A stretch of 64,000 nucleotides of DNA from Lentzea xinjiangensis (GCF_900110955.1 NZ_FOFR01000010.1:1-64000); one strand, 5' to 3'. Positions 33,891 through 42,954 are shown, numbered from the stretch's first letter. Notes: a model not told the origin generated them from the sequence alone. Numbers and translations are program-made.

Positions 33891-36800
33891 TCAGGCGCCG
33901 ACCCGGTAGGCCCGGATCACGGTCACCTCGACGGTGTTGCCCCTGGCGTCCGTCGCGGTGGCCTTCAGCGAAGCCCACTGCGCGTTCGCCGGGGTGTAGA
34001 TCAGCGCGCTGGTGCCGACGACACCCGCACGGCGCCACGACTTGCCGTCGTCGTACGAGTACTCGACGCCGGTGACGCGCACCTCGCCCGTGTCGCCCTG
34101 GGACTGCGTGAGCAACCCGACGCGCTGCAACGTGCCCGCGGGCACCGTGCCGTCGTCGTCGAGCTTCGGCGCGAACCGCACCACCGACAGCGGCAGGGCC
34201 TCCACCTGGTCGGGCTTGCCCTCGGACCGGAACGTCCACACCGCCGACACCTTGGTGCTGAACGCGAACTGCGAGCTCCGGTCGAGGCTCATCTCGGCGC
34301 GGAAGTCGCCCGGCGGCAGCGGCACGTCCTGGAACCTGCCGCCCGGCGTGGCCAGCTCGCCGAGCAGCACCCCGTTGCGGTACAGGGCCGTGCGCGCGCT
34401 GTCCGCGGTGGAGTCGCCCTGACCGCCGCTCGCATCGCTCACCAGCGGGACGCCGAGGTAGAGCTGCGAGCCGTGGCGCTGCGCGTACGGGTAGGGCGCT
34501 TCGGGCAACGCCGGTGAGAACACCGGCCTGTTCTCCCGCTCCCGGTAGGTCCTCCCCGCCGCGTAGGCGCGGTACCCGGAGATGATCTGCGCCTGGGCGC
34601 CGTGGGGGTGGGTGATCCGGACGTTCGACTGCCAGCGCATGCCCTCGGTCGTCACGTAGTCGACGACCTTGCCGTTCGCCGGCACCGGGTAGAGCGCCGT
34701 TCCGCCGTCCAGGCCGTGCACCGACGTCGGGAACTCTCCCTTCATGGACGTGCTGCCCGGCTCCAGGCCGTCGATGGTGGCCTCGACGCGGGCCAGCTCG
34801 TCCCTGCTCGGTGCACGGGACAGACCGCTCGGCAGGCTGCCGGCGATCGGGTAGGAGAGCCGGTAGTAGGTGCCGGCCTCGGCCGCGGAGCCGGCGTTCA
34901 GCGTCGTGAGCGACGACATCTCCTCCGGCGGGAGCGGTCCGCCGGTCTGGGCCACGCCGACGCCGTCGAAGCCGCCGAACATGATCAACCCGGAGGTGAC
35001 CGTCTGGGTACCGCGCGTGCGGCGCCACAGCACCTCGCCGACCACGAAGTCACCGGTCGGCTCCGGCGCCAGCACCGACACCGGCCGCGCCAGCCGGGCG
35101 TCCTGGCTGACCGTCAGGTCGCCGGTCAGCTCCACGGTCGGCCGCACCAGCAGGTCGATGCCGTCGGGCGTGCTGATCGCCGAGTCGAGCACGTAGGTGC
35201 CCTTGGGTGCGCGGACCTTCACGTCGCCCGTGGCGGGCACCACCTGGAAGGTGTCGTTGTCGAGGCCGTCGACGAACGACAGCGAGTTCGGCGGGTCCTG
35301 CCCGTCGCGGCCGGTCAGGTCGATGGTGAGGGTGTAGCTCTCCACCTCGCGGTCGATGCCGACGAGCGTGCGCACGGTGTGCGGGCCGGACGTCGCGACG
35401 ACCTCACCGGTGTAGGCGACGTCCCGCGTGCCGACGCGCGTGTCGCCCGTGACGCCGACCGACGCGCTGCCCTTGGCGGGGACCGTGACCTTCGAGGCGC
35501 TCAGCGAGAACATGCCCTGCGGCGCGCCGCCGGTGAGCCGCACGTCGAGCGTGATCGCCGCGTCGGTCGGGTTCGAGTAGGTGATCGGCTTGGTCACCGG
35601 CTTGTCGTCGTCGTGCGGCCACTCGTGGACGCCGAGGTTGACGGCGACGACGTCGGCGGTCAGCACCTGGTCGATCGCCTTGGCCACGTCGATGCGCCCG
35701 GCGCCCTGGTCGAACGCGCTCACCCCCGCCGCGGGCTTGGCCGTGGTCGCGAGCGCCGACTTGAGCTGCGCCGGTGTCCACTCCGGGTGCTGCTGGCGCA
35801 GCAGAGCCGCGGCGCCAGCCACGTGCGGTGCCGCCATGGACGTGCCGCTTGCCGCGATGTGCTCGCCGTTCGTGCCCGTTGCGGCGGCGACGATGTCCAC
35901 GCCCGGTGCGGTCACCTCGGGCTTGAGCCCGCTGTCTCCCACACGAGGACCCTTGCTGGAGAACGGAGCCATCTCGTCGTCGCGGTCCACGGCGCCGACC
36001 GACAGCGCCGCCTCGGCCGTGCTGGGCGAGCTGACCGAGCCCTTCAGACCGGCGTTGCCCGCCGCGACGACGAACAACGCGCCGTACTGCGCCGTCAGGT
36101 CGTTGACCGCCTGCTCCAGCGGGTCGATCTCCGGGGTGTCGCGGCCGCCGAGACTGAGGTTGACGACCTGTGCGCCCTGCTCGGCGGCCCACCGCATGCC
36201 GTCGAGGATCCACGACTCCTGGCAGCCGAACTCGACGCAGACCTTGGCGTCGATCAGCTGCACGCCCGGTGCGACGCCGCCGTAGACGGGGCCGCGGCTC
36301 GCGACGGTGGAGCCGACGTGCGTGCCGTGGCCGACCTTGTCGGTGGCGTCCGGGTCGTCGGTGAAGTTCTTCTCCGCGATCTGCCGGCCGGCGAGGTCGG
36401 GGTGCTTCTCGTCCACGCCCGTGTCGACGATGGCGACCTTCACGCCCTCGCCGGTGATGCCGCGCCGGTGGGCGGCGGGTGCGCCGATCTGGGCGACGCT
36501 GCGGTCGAGGCTCGGCCTGCGGATGCCGTCGAGCCAGACCTTGTCCTCGGAGCCGCGCAGAGCGGTCCAGTCGGCCGAGGTCCGCGCGCCGAGCCTGGCC
36601 CGGCCGTCGACGATCAACGGCATCCGGTCCCGGTAGCCGAACTCGAGCAACGTGGTGACGTCGAAGAGCCTGCGGTCGAGCCGGCCCGCCGCCAGGGGCC
36701 CGAACGCGTCCTCGGGGACGACCGTGGTGTGCCTGTCGGCGCCGCGGTGCGTCTTGAACGCCATGCCCTCGCGGCCCTCGCCGGGCCGGATCGCGAGGAC

Positions 36801-36962
36801 CAGCTCACCCGGTCCGAGCAGGACCTTGTCGCCGGTGACGAGGGTGACCTCGTCGACCGCCTCCCGCGGTGGGCCCGGTGGGGCGGCCGTCGCGACCGCC
36901 GACGGTGCCGCGGTCAGGGCGAGCGCCGTGAGAGCGCACAGCACTCCGGATTTTCCGCGCAT
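33891..36962 (-). CDS. Secreted subtilisin-like serine protease (S8)
   Basis: A 1023-residue secreted protease. A signal peptide covers residues 1-27. After a propeptide, the catalytic domain (~165-420) has the triad D180 (AIVDTGVDEKHPDL), H212 (VGHGTHVGSTV) and S375 (ASGTSMAAPH), with oxyanion N303 (VAAGNAG). The remaining ~600 residues are beta-rich domains (including a Fn3-like stretch after 430) and likely bind substrate or wall. TTCGAA occurs three times around its promoter (36963-37068). It ends 3 bases from hemQ tail to tail. It lies next to the MNIO operon on the same strand but 173 bases away, so a functional link is only possible. Confidence 0.9.
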   Translation of the reverse strand: MRGKSGVLCALTALALTAAPSAVATAAPPGPPREAVDEVTLVTGDKVLLGPGELVLAIRPGEGREGMAFKTHRGADRHTTVVPEDAFGPLAAGRLDRRLFDVTTLLEFGYRDRMPLIVDGRARLGARTSADWTALRGSEDKVWLDGIRRPSLDRSVAQIGAPAAHRRGITGEGVKVAIVDTGVDEKHPDLAGRQIAEKNFTDDPDATDKVGHGTHVGSTVASRGPVYGGVAPGVQLIDAKVCVEFGCQESWILDGMRWAAEQGAQVVNLSLGGRDTPEIDPLEQAVNDLTAQYGALFVVAAGNAGLKGSVSSPSTAEAALSVGAVDRDDEMAPFSSKGPRVGDSGLKPEVTAPGVDIVAAATGTNGEHIAASGTSMAAPHVAGAAALLRQQHPEWTPAQLKSALATTAKPAAGVSAFDQGAGRIDVAKAIDQVLTADVVAVNLGVHEWPHDDDKPVTKPITYSNPTDAAITLDVRLTGGAPQGMFSLSASKVTVPAKGSASVGVTGDTRVGTRDVAYTGEVVATSGPHTVRTLVGIDREVESYTLTIDLTGRDGQDPPNSLSFVDGLDNDTFQVVPATGDVKVRAPKGTYVLDSAISTPDGIDLLVRPTVELTGDLTVSQDARLARPVSVLAPEPTGDFVVGEVLWRRTRGTQTVTSGLIMFGGFDGVGVAQTGGPLPPEEMSSLTTLNAGSAAEAGTYYRLSYPIAGSLPSGLSRAPSRDELARVEATIDGLEPGSTSMKGEFPTSVHGLDGGTALYPVPANGKVVDYVTTEGMRWQSNVRITHPHGAQAQIISGYRAYAAGRTYRERENRPVFSPALPEAPYPYAQRHGSQLYLGVPLVSDASGGQGDSTADSARTALYRNGVLLGELATPGGRFQDVPLPPGDFRAEMSLDRSSQFAFSTKVSAVWTFRSEGKPDQVEALPLSVVRFAPKLDDDGTVPAGTLQRVGLLTQSQGDTGEVRVTGVEYSYDDGKSWRRAGVVGTSALIYTPANAQWASLKATATDARGNTVEVTVIRAYRVGA

Positions 36963-37135
36963 TCGAATCCCCTCGTGGTTCGAATTCTGCGCGCTGTGGT
37001 CCGCGCAGGCCGGAAGGCCCTCCGCGGCAATGCGAGAGCAATGCGAAAAATCCCCCGACGCATTCGAACGTATCGAGGGTGTCCGGGGTCACACAGGGCT
37101 GAACGGGGGATTTCGGCCAGTCGGTCGTTCGCCCG

Positions 37136-37498
37136 TCAGTGCGACCGCCAAAACTTCCAGCGCGCCTTGCGGTGCGTCGGCAGCTCTCCGGCGGCGCGGC
37201 ACCACTCGGCGAACGCGGCGGCGTCCTCGCGGGCACGTGAACCCGCGCGACGTGGGTGTTCGACGGCGTAAGCGTCGAAGAGCGGCCGGAACCGGTCGCC
37301 GAGCTCGTCGGCCACTGCGGGGCCGAGCACCCGGACGATGCCACGGCGTTTCGACAGCAACGCGCGTTTTTCGACGCCGAGGCGTTGTTCGTCGAACCCC
37401 GCCGGCGCCGGCCCGTTCGCGAGCAATGCGTGCAACAGTTCCGCCTGCTTCTCGGCCAGCCTTTCGCGGGCGGCCGACACCTCATTCTCGTCGATCAT
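37136..37498 (-). CDS. Small partner protein of the DUF692 enzyme (SCO6045 C-terminal-like)
   Basis: A 120-residue basic, helical protein: SAARERLAEKQAELLHALLA at the start and AEWCRAAGELPTHRKARWKFWR at the end. It resembles the small domain found with DUF692 enzymes in actinomycetes (SCO6045-like C-terminal region); this assignment is from memory. It begins 1 base after the stop of the DUF692 gene. MNIO enzymes generally need a small partner that presents the substrate peptide, and this protein is the obvious candidate. No Cys-rich stretch is present in it. Confidence 0.72.
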   Translation of the reverse strand: MIDENEVSAARERLAEKQAELLHALLANGPAPAGFDEQRLGVEKRALLSKRRGIVRVLGPAVADELGDRFRPLFDAYAVEHPRRAGSRAREDAAAFAEWCRAAGELPTHRKARWKFWRSH

Positions 37499-37499
37499 T

Positions 37500-38318
37500 T
37501 CAGCCTTGCCGACCGGTCACGACAGCGCGGATCGCGGCCAGCTCGGACGCGATTTCGGCGTCGGACGGGTAGTTGTCGTCGCGTTCCAGCAGAACGCCGG
37601 GAGGCGTGACGCGCGAGCACAGCTCGCCGAGCACTCCGAGCACCTCCGGCAGCACGGCGTGCGCGTGGGTGTCGTGGTAGACGTCGCCGTGGTCGACGCC
37701 GCCGGCCACGTGCACGTAGGCCAGGCGCTCCAGCGGGATCTCGTCGAGGAACCGCTCCGGGTCCGTGCCGATGTTGCGGGCGTTGGCGTAGAGGTTCGCG
37801 ACGTCGACGAGCAGCCAGCAGTCCGTGCGCTCGACGAGCTCGGCGAGGAACTCGCCCTCGGACAGCTCGCCGTCCGGCCACTCGAGCAGCGCGGCGACGT
37901 TCTCCAGCGCGAGCGGCACCGGCAGGTTCCGCTGCGCCAGCTTGACGTTCGCGACGAGCACGTCGAGCGCGTCCCTGGTGCGCGGTACCGGCATCAGGTG
38001 GCCGGAGTCGAGCCCGCCCGCCCGGACGAAGCACACGTGGTCGCTGACCATCGGCGCGCCGACCGCCTCGGCGACCTCACCGAGGTGCTCGACCCGGCCG
38101 AGGTCGACCGGTTCCGCGCCGCCCAATGACAGCGACACGGCGTGGGGGAGCACCGGGATGCCCCGCTCCCGCAGCAGCACCACCGATTCCGGCAGGTGGC
38201 CGGCGTGGAGGTTCTCGGCGACGACCTCGACGAAGTCGACGCCGGGCAACCGTTCCACGGTCAGGTCGATCTCCGGGCGCCAGCCGATACCGACACCCAG
38301 CTCCGCGATTCCCGCCAT
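37500..38318 (-). CDS. DUF692/MNIO-family multinuclear iron enzyme
   Basis: A 272-residue TIM-barrel enzyme of the DUF692 (MNIO; MbnB/TglH-like) family. Characterised members use two or three iron ions and O2 to modify Cys residues in ribosomal peptides, giving oxazolone/thioamide, thiooxazole or related products. The likely metal ligands are all present: H59 ([11 protein letters not shown]), D93/H94 (VSDHVCFV), E139 ([12 protein letters not shown]), D172 and N175 ([14 protein letters not shown]), H203 (YVHVAGG), the HDTHAHA motif (215-221) and E245/D247 (LLERDDNYP). The ATG at 38318 overlaps the stop of the upstream gene (TGATG). The upstream genes encode proteins with Cys-rich tails, the likely substrates. 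Confidence 0.9.
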   Translation of the reverse strand: MAGIAELGVGIGWRPEIDLTVERLPGVDFVEVVAENLHAGHLPESVVLLRERGIPVLPHAVSLSLGGAEPVDLGRVEHLGEVAEAVGAPMVSDHVCFVRAGGLDSGHLMPVPRTRDALDVLVANVKLAQRNLPVPLALENVAALLEWPDGELSEGEFLAELVERTDCWLLVDVANLYANARNIGTDPERFLDEIPLERLAYVHVAGGVDHGDVYHDTHAHAVLPEVLGVLGELCSRVTPPGVLLERDDNYPSDAEIASELAAIRAVVTGRQG

Positions 38319-39085
38319 CAGTCGCCTCCTCCTCCGCCGCCACAGCCTCCGCCGCCACCGCAGCTGCTGCCGCCGGACGAACAACTGCTGCCACTGCTAC
38401 CACATCCGCTGCCGCAGCTGCTGCAGCTCGACACCGCCGCCCCCGCGCCGTCCGAAGTGGACTTCCGGTCCTTCTTGAGCTGGATCGTCCTGACCACGCT
38501 CCGGGGCAGCTCGAAGAGGTCGCCCACGGGGGTGCCCGCCACCTCGCCGCGGAAGCCGTGCAACGCCACCGCGAGCACCCGGTCGCTCGCCGCCGCCCGC
38601 GCCAGCTCCTCCTTGCCCGCCGTCGTGAGCGCGTTCCTGCCGAGGAGCCGGAGGGAGACCAGCACGAAGAACACCGTGCCGATGAGCAGCGCGGGCACGG
38701 CGATGCCGAGCACCGCCAGCAGTGCCGCCACCACGAGGTAGACCCACCACGACGCGCTGCGGCGGCGGGGCAGGCGCATCAGCCCGAGGCTCACCAGCAG
38801 GGTGCGCAGCAGCCGCATCTCCGAGTCGTGCGCGGCGGTCTCCACGACCGTGCCGAACCGGACCGCTGTCCGCACGTGCTCGAGAACGGACCTCTCGACG
38901 CCGGTGGCCGCGCCCTGGCCGTCGCGGTGCACGGCGGTGACGAGCCCGTCGCGGGACACCCGCACCAGACCGCGGTCGATCAGCCGGGCGAGCGCGGTCT
39001 CGGCGGCCCTGCCCGGTCCCGCCGCCAGGTAGCCGAGCTGTTCCGGGGACAGCCGCGGTCCCCGCCCGGTCGCCGGTGTTGTCAT
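38318..39085 (-). CDS. TIGR04222-like membrane protein with Cys/Gly/Ser tail (C)
   Basis: A 255-residue protein. Residues ~10-60 carry the shared motif [21 protein letters not shown] plus [19 protein letters not shown], a winged-helix-like module. Two membrane segments lie at ~113-147. The tail from ~215 is low-complexity with six Cys (221, 224, 228, 235, 242, 248), arranged as [17 protein letters not shown] and then Gly-rich to the end. It matches the TIGR04222 description of membrane proteins with Cys-rich C-termini near DUF692 genes. It overlaps the MNIO gene by TGATG, so product and enzyme are made together. Confidence 0.85.
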   Translation of the reverse strand: MTTPATGRGPRLSPEQLGYLAAGPGRAAETALARLIDRGLVRVSRDGLVTAVHRDGQGAATGVERSVLEHVRTAVRFGTVVETAAHDSEMRLLRTLLVSLGLMRLPRRRSASWWVYLVVAALLAVLGIAVPALLIGTVFFVLVSLRLLGRNALTTAGKEELARAAASDRVLAVALHGFRGEVAGTPVGDLFELPRSVVRTIQLKKDRKSTSDGAGAAVSSCSSCGSGCGSSGSSCSSGGSSCGGGGGCGGGGGGD

Positions 39086-39096
39086 CGATCTCCCCC

Positions 39097-39861
39097 TCAG
39101 CTGCTGGAACTGCCGCAGCTGCTGCTGCTCGAACTGCTGCAACTGCTACTGCTGCTGCTGGAACTGCAACTGCTGCTCGAACAACTGCTGCTACTGGAAC
39201 AACTCGACGAACTCGCGCAGTGGTGGCCGTAGTCGAGCGAGGAGCCGCACGCCCCACTGTGCGAAGTGGACCCTCGTGCCGGGCGGCTTCCGGTGGGGCG
39301 AAAACCCCGCAGCGCCACCGCTTCCGCGCCGCCCCGCCGGTTCCGCCACGCGTGGCGCACCACGGCCTTGCCGGGCGCCGTGAGCCGTCCCCGGTCCCGC
39401 AGCAGGAACGAGACGACCAGCAACGCGAGCGACAGCAGGAGCACCCACCCGTCGAGCACGATCGCCGCGACCGCCGAGGCGACGGCCAGCAGCACCAGCA
39501 GGACCCGCAGCGCGGTGACGCCGCCGCGGGGCCGTCCCCACTGATGGCGCACCACCCCGCGCACGATCAGGCTGTGGTGCAACGCGGCCATCTCCTGGCT
39601 CCCGGCCGCCAGCCCGACGAGCTGCCGGACCGGGCGGGCCGCGCCCCGCAGCGCCGCCAGGACCACCGCCTCGAGCGGGGTCGTGGCACCGTGGCCGTTC
39701 TGGTGGACGGCGGTCACGAGTCCCTCGCGGGACAGTCGCACGAGACCGCCGTCCGCCAGCCGGGCGAGAGCGGCTTCCACCGCCCTGCCCGGTCCCCCTG
39801 CCAGGAACCCGATCTCCTCCGCTGACCAGACGACCTGGTGCGGTGTCGAAGCCGTGGCCAT
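39097..39861 (-). CDS. TIGR04222-like membrane protein with poly-Ser/Cys tail (B)
   Basis: A 254-residue paralogue of the neighbouring proteins. The N-terminal motif WSAEEIGFLAGGPGRAVEAAL and LADGGLVRLSREGLVTAVH matches protein C almost residue for residue. Two membrane segments are at ~117-155. The last ~40 residues are almost only Ser and Cys, with seven Cys overall at 205, 215, 221, 227, 232, 241 and 249, in blocks such as CSSSSSCSSSSC. The coding DNA there is a triplet repeat (gct/gctg on the plus strand), prone to slippage. GGGGAG before the ATG supports the start. It begins the block shared with protein C, 11 bases apart. Confidence 0.85.
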   Translation of the reverse strand: MATASTPHQVVWSAEEIGFLAGGPGRAVEAALARLADGGLVRLSREGLVTAVHQNGHGATTPLEAVVLAALRGAARPVRQLVGLAAGSQEMAALHHSLIVRGVVRHQWGRPRGGVTALRVLLVLLAVASAVAAIVLDGWVLLLSLALLVVSFLLRDRGRLTAPGKAVVRHAWRNRRGGAEAVALRGFRPTGSRPARGSTSHSGACGSSLDYGHHCASSSSCSSSSSCSSSSCSSSSSSSSCSSSSSSSCGSSSS

Positions 39862-39950
39862 CAGCACTCCCCTCACTGAGCCAGTGCGCCTTCGACGTGG
39901 GAGATCTACCCCCGGGTTCCTGGTGTTACCGGAAAAGAACCGGACGACGG

Positions 39951-40835
39951 TCAGCTGCCGCCGCCGCACCCGCCACCGCAGCCGCCGCCTCCGCCGCAGC
40001 TGCTCCCGCTCGAGCACGAGGAGCTCGTCGCCCCCGCGCCGTAACCGGTCCCGCTGTAGCCGGCGGCGCCGGGGGAGGAGGCGAGCAACGAGCTGCGCAC
40101 CGCCAGGTCCGGGTAGACGGCGAGCCCTCCGAAGAGGACCAGCCCGGCCGCGCCCGCGTACGCCGCCTCGTCCGGCGCGGCCGACCGGCCGCGGGAGCCG
40201 CGGGCCTCGTCGAGGACGCGGTTGCCCTTGCCGGTGCGGATGTGCTTGCCGCGCCGCATGAGCAGGAAGATCAGCGCCCCCGTGAGGACGAGCTGCACCG
40301 ACAGCCAGCCGATGGCCGCGCCGATCGCGATCCCGTTGACCCAGCGGGAGACCCCGATCGCGAGCAGCACCCACAGCGCGAGAGAACCTTTGCGCAGCGC
40401 GCTTTTCGCGACGTCCGGGTTGACCACCAGGCCCATGTCCTCAAGCCGCCGGCCGATCGCCGTGACGGCCTCGTCCGCGGCGAGAGCGGGGATCATCAGG
40501 CTGACGGTGCGGTTGGTGTAGCGCTGGCCGTCGGCGATGACGGCGCGGTCCACCGGGTTCGGCGAGTGCGCGGTGGACGTGACCTGAACGGTGCCGCGCC
40601 GGGAGGTGCGCAGCTCACCCGCGGTGAGCAGGCGTGCGATCGACGTCTCGACCACGCGCCGCGGACCGCCCGCGAGGAACGCGAGCTCGTCCATGTCCAG
40701 GGAGCGCACGGGCTGGGCGCTGTGCCCAGCCCGTGCGCGGACCCGGACGACGATCGCGACCAGCACGGCCAGTGCCAGCCCGATCCAGTACAGCTGAAGG
40801 AACTCCGGTCCGGACAACCCCCAAGGCCTCTGCAT
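39951..40835 (-). CDS. TIGR04222-like membrane protein with Cys/Gly tail (A)
   Basis: A 294-residue protein, the first gene of the operon. An additional N-terminal membrane helix (~13-32) precedes the shared module MDELAFLAGGPRRVVETSIARL (48-69). A pair of membrane segments lies at ~151-193 and a further hydrophobic stretch at ~228-241. The tail from 270 contains four Cys (274, 280, 286, 290): [20 protein letters not shown]. The order in the cluster is A, B, C, MNIO, partner, all in one direction with gaps of 89, 11, -1 and 1 bases. Tails differ in sequence while the membrane modules are conserved. Confidence 0.82.
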   Translation of the reverse strand: MQRPWGLSGPEFLQLYWIGLALAVLVAIVVRVRARAGHSAQPVRSLDMDELAFLAGGPRRVVETSIARLLTAGELRTSRRGTVQVTSTAHSPNPVDRAVIADGQRYTNRTVSLMIPALAADEAVTAIGRRLEDMGLVVNPDVAKSALRKGSLALWVLLAIGVSRWVNGIAIGAAIGWLSVQLVLTGALIFLLMRRGKHIRTGKGNRVLDEARGSRGRSAAPDEAAYAGAAGLVLFGGLAVYPDLAVRSSLLASSPGAAGYSGTGYGAGATSSSCSSGSSCGGGGGCGGGCGGGS

Positions 40836-41094
40836 GCGACCCACCCCCTGACTGCCCCGAAATGCTTCGGTGGCGTCAATGGTGTGGTCCGGGCCACAGG
40901 GCCACAAGGCTTGTTGACGAAGCCTTAGGGTTGTCCTTCACCTGTCACTTCGTGACGATTCGCTCACTCTCGGTGGCTAGCTGGACGAGCCACCGTCGAC
41001 TCCGCCGGAGCCTTCACCGTCAGTGCCCTTGCGGAAGATCATTAGGCCTCCCAGGTAGTTCCGGCCCTGCCGGCCGGACTCGGGGACCAGTCTC
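40836..41094 (-). promoter_or_regulatory. Promoter region of the MNIO operon and msrB 3' region
   Basis: About 260 non-coding bases. An inverted repeat, aaggctt/aagcctt (40906-40912 and 40920-40926), lies ~75 bases upstream of the first operon gene and may be an operator. A hairpin cggtggct/agccaccg (40971-40978 and 40988-40995) and a smaller gtcac/gtgac hairpin (40944-40956) lie further upstream; on the minus strand they fall ~100-150 bases after the msrB stop and may terminate that gene. The region is otherwise unremarkable. Confidence 0.5.
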
Positions 41095-41517
41095 CTATTC
41101 GGACGGAACGAGTTTCAAGGAGACCGAGTTGATGCAGTACCGCTGGTCCGTCGGGGTGGGGTACCCCTCACCTTCGAAAACGTGCCCGAGGTGGCTGTGG
41201 CATGTGGCGCAGAGCACTTCGACGCGGGTCATGCCGAGGGTGCGGTCCTCGCGCAGGATGACCGAGTCACCGGCCAGGGGCGAGAAGAACGACGGCCAGC
41301 CGCAGTGCGAGTCGAACTTGGTGTCGCTGCGGAAGAGCTCGGCTCCGCAGGCGCGGCACTCGTAGACGCCCTCGGTCTTGGTCTCGGTGTACTCGCCCGT
41401 CCACGGGCGCTCGGTGCCTGCCTGCCGCAGCACCGCGTACTCGGCGGGGTTCAGCTGGGCGCGCCATTCCTCTTCGGAACGCACGACTTTGGGGGTGGCG
41501 CCGACAACAGGTTCCAT
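41095..41517 (-). CDS. msrB: Peptide-methionine (R)-S-oxide reductase
   Basis: A 140-residue MsrB that reduces methionine-R-sulfoxide in proteins. Zinc is held by C54/C57 (YECRACGAE) and C103/C106 (VLCATCHSH). The catalytic Cys is C128 in RYCINSVSL. Substrate-binding pieces FDSHCGWPSFF and GHVFEGEGYP are present. It is full length and begins at the ATG at 41517. In actinobacteria it is commonly found near the hem genes, as here, with the protease and MNIO genes lying between. Confidence 0.95.
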   Translation of the reverse strand: MEPVVGATPKVVRSEEEWRAQLNPAEYAVLRQAGTERPWTGEYTETKTEGVYECRACGAELFRSDTKFDSHCGWPSFFSPLAGDSVILREDRTLGMTRVEVLCATCHSHLGHVFEGEGYPTPTDQRYCINSVSLKLVPSE

Positions 41518-41597
41518 GTCTCTTTATAACGCCGGCGGCGCCGTGGGGCTTCCCGGCGGCGCGGCGGCCGTAAGACTTCGGTGAGAAGTGGTCCCGG

Positions 41598-41888
41598 TCA
41601 GAAGATGACGGCGATGATGTCGCCGAGCGCGAACCAGATCGTGAGGAGCACGCCGAGCAGGATCAGGCCCACGACGATGACGGCGACGAGCCGCTGGTGC
41701 CCGGTGGTGCGGTTCGCCGAGTCGGCGAAGTCCTGCACGCCCTCCAGGTAGCCCTCGACGGTGTAGCCGGGGCGCTGGCGCTTCATCCGGTCGAGGTGCT
41801 CGGCGAACGCCTTCGTCTCGGGGTCGTGCGGGTCGAGGCCGATCAGTTCCTCCTCGAACTGCTCGCGCTCGTCCTTCGGTTCGCCCAT
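41598..41888 (-). CDS. Small membrane protein of unknown function
   Basis: A 96-residue protein. The first ~65 residues are charged and soluble (DEREQFEEELIGLDPHDPE, EHLDRMKRQRPGYTVEGYLEG). The C-terminal ~25 residues form one hydrophobic segment (LVAVIVVGLILLGVLLTIWF). It is probably a tail-anchored inner membrane protein. No family is recognised. The ATG at 41888 lacks any better alternative. Confidence 0.7.
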   Translation of the reverse strand: MGEPKDEREQFEEELIGLDPHDPETKAFAEHLDRMKRQRPGYTVEGYLEGVQDFADSANRTTGHQRLVAVIVVGLILLGVLLTIWFALGDIIAVIF

Positions 41889-41955
41889 AACCCCCAGCTT
41901 AGTGGCTGTGGCGGGCGGATCCAGGCTCGCCGTGCCCCGGCGGCGGGGCGCGAAG

Positions 41956-42909
41956 TCACCCGGCCAGCGCGAGCGCGGGCCTGACGGCGCCCACCGCGCG
42001 GCCGTGTCCGAGCACCGGCACCGTGGCGAGGTGTTCGACCTTGCTCACGTCCACCCCGAGCCGCTTGAGCACCGCGATGACGACGACGGCACGGGCGCGC
42101 GACGAGCCGTCGGCGATCTTCAGGGCCACGCCCTCCCCGGTGGGCAGGCCGACGGCGTAGACGCCCTCGGCGCCGTCCTTGGCGATGACGCCGGGCAGGG
42201 CGTCCATCAGCGCGGTGACGTCGCGCCCGGTGCCGCCCACCCACCGCGGGTGGGCGTTCATCGCGGCGGCCACGCGGTGCTCCAGCGTGCCCTCCGCGGC
42301 GGCGGCCAGGCGGCCGAACGCCCTGGCGAGGCCGGTGAGGCTGATGGCGAAGATCGGGGCGCCGCAGCCGTCGACGCCGACCTGGGCGACCGGCTCGCCG
42401 GCCACGTCCTCGACGGTCCGGCGGGTGGCGACCTGCAACGGGTGCGCCGGGTCGAGGTAGCCGGCGGTCGGCCAGCCGTTGACGACGCAGGTGGCGAGCA
42501 TGGCGGCGTGCTTGCCGGAGCAGTTCATGTACTTCGGGGCGGGGGCCAGCCCGCCGGCGAGGTGCCGGGCGCGGGGCTCCTCGCCGAGCGGCAGGTCCGG
42601 GGTGCACTGCAGGGCGTCCTCGGTCAGGCCCGCCGACGCGAGGATGCGCAGAGCGCCTTCGACGTGGAAGTCCTCGCCCGAGTGCGAGGCGCAGGCCAGG
42701 GCGAGCAGCTCGCCGTCGAGGTCGAGGCCGGCGCGGAGCATCGCGAGGGCCTGGAGCGGCTTGTTCGAGGAGCGGGGGAACGCGACGTCGTCCGGCCGGC
42801 CGAAGGACAGCACGGCGGCGCCGGAGGGGTCGGTGGCCACGACCGAGCCGTGGTGCACGGACTCCAGGAAGTCGCCGCGCCAGACCTCTGCCACAACCTC
42901 GTGCCCCAT
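41956..42909 (-). CDS. Asparaginase (plant/Rhizobium-type, PF06089-like)
   Basis: A 317-residue protein of the PF06089 asparaginase family, distinct from the E. coli type. Typical pieces: VVAEVWRGDFLESVHHGSVV, FPRSSNKPLQALAML, LALACASHSGEDFHVEGA, YMNCSGKHAAMLATC and GVDGCGAPIFAISL. It should hydrolyse asparagine to aspartate and ammonia. It diverges from a GntR regulator; a perfect 16-bp palindrome between the two genes indicates control by that regulator. Confidence 0.88.
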   Translation of the reverse strand: MGHEVVAEVWRGDFLESVHHGSVVATDPSGAAVLSFGRPDDVAFPRSSNKPLQALAMLRAGLDLDGELLALACASHSGEDFHVEGALRILASAGLTEDALQCTPDLPLGEEPRARHLAGGLAPAPKYMNCSGKHAAMLATCVVNGWPTAGYLDPAHPLQVATRRTVEDVAGEPVAQVGVDGCGAPIFAISLTGLARAFGRLAAAAEGTLEHRVAAAMNAHPRWVGGTGRDVTALMDALPGVIAKDGAEGVYAVGLPTGEGVALKIADGSSRARAVVVIAVLKRLGVDVSKVEHLATVPVLGHGRAVGAVRPALALAG

Positions 42910-42938
42910 GTCGCCCTCCCGCGGATCACCAAGACTGC

Positions 42939-42954
42939 CAACTGTCGACAGTTG
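42939..42954. promoter_or_regulatory. Perfect 16-bp palindrome, GntR operator candidate
   Basis: caactgtcgacagttg is perfectly symmetric and lies in the gap between the divergent asparaginase and GntR genes, 30 bases from the asparaginase start and 58 bases from the GntR start. It has the size and form of FadR/FCD-subfamily GntR operators. Binding is inferred. Confidence 0.7.

Noticed and set aside
33891..36962. Subtilisin as dedicated maturation protease of the MNIO system
   Set aside because: It has its own 173-base upstream region and is a typical large secreted protease; proximity alone does not support a link.
34602..37271. 889-codon open frame on the plus strand
   Set aside because: Antisense to the subtilisin gene, which has signal peptide and catalytic triad; the plus-strand translation is compositionally a shadow.
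38126..39232. Plus-strand frame ending in a Leu/Gln/Glu-rich low-complexity run
   Set aside because: It is the complement of the Ser/Cys tail codons of proteins B and C and has no plausible start signal.
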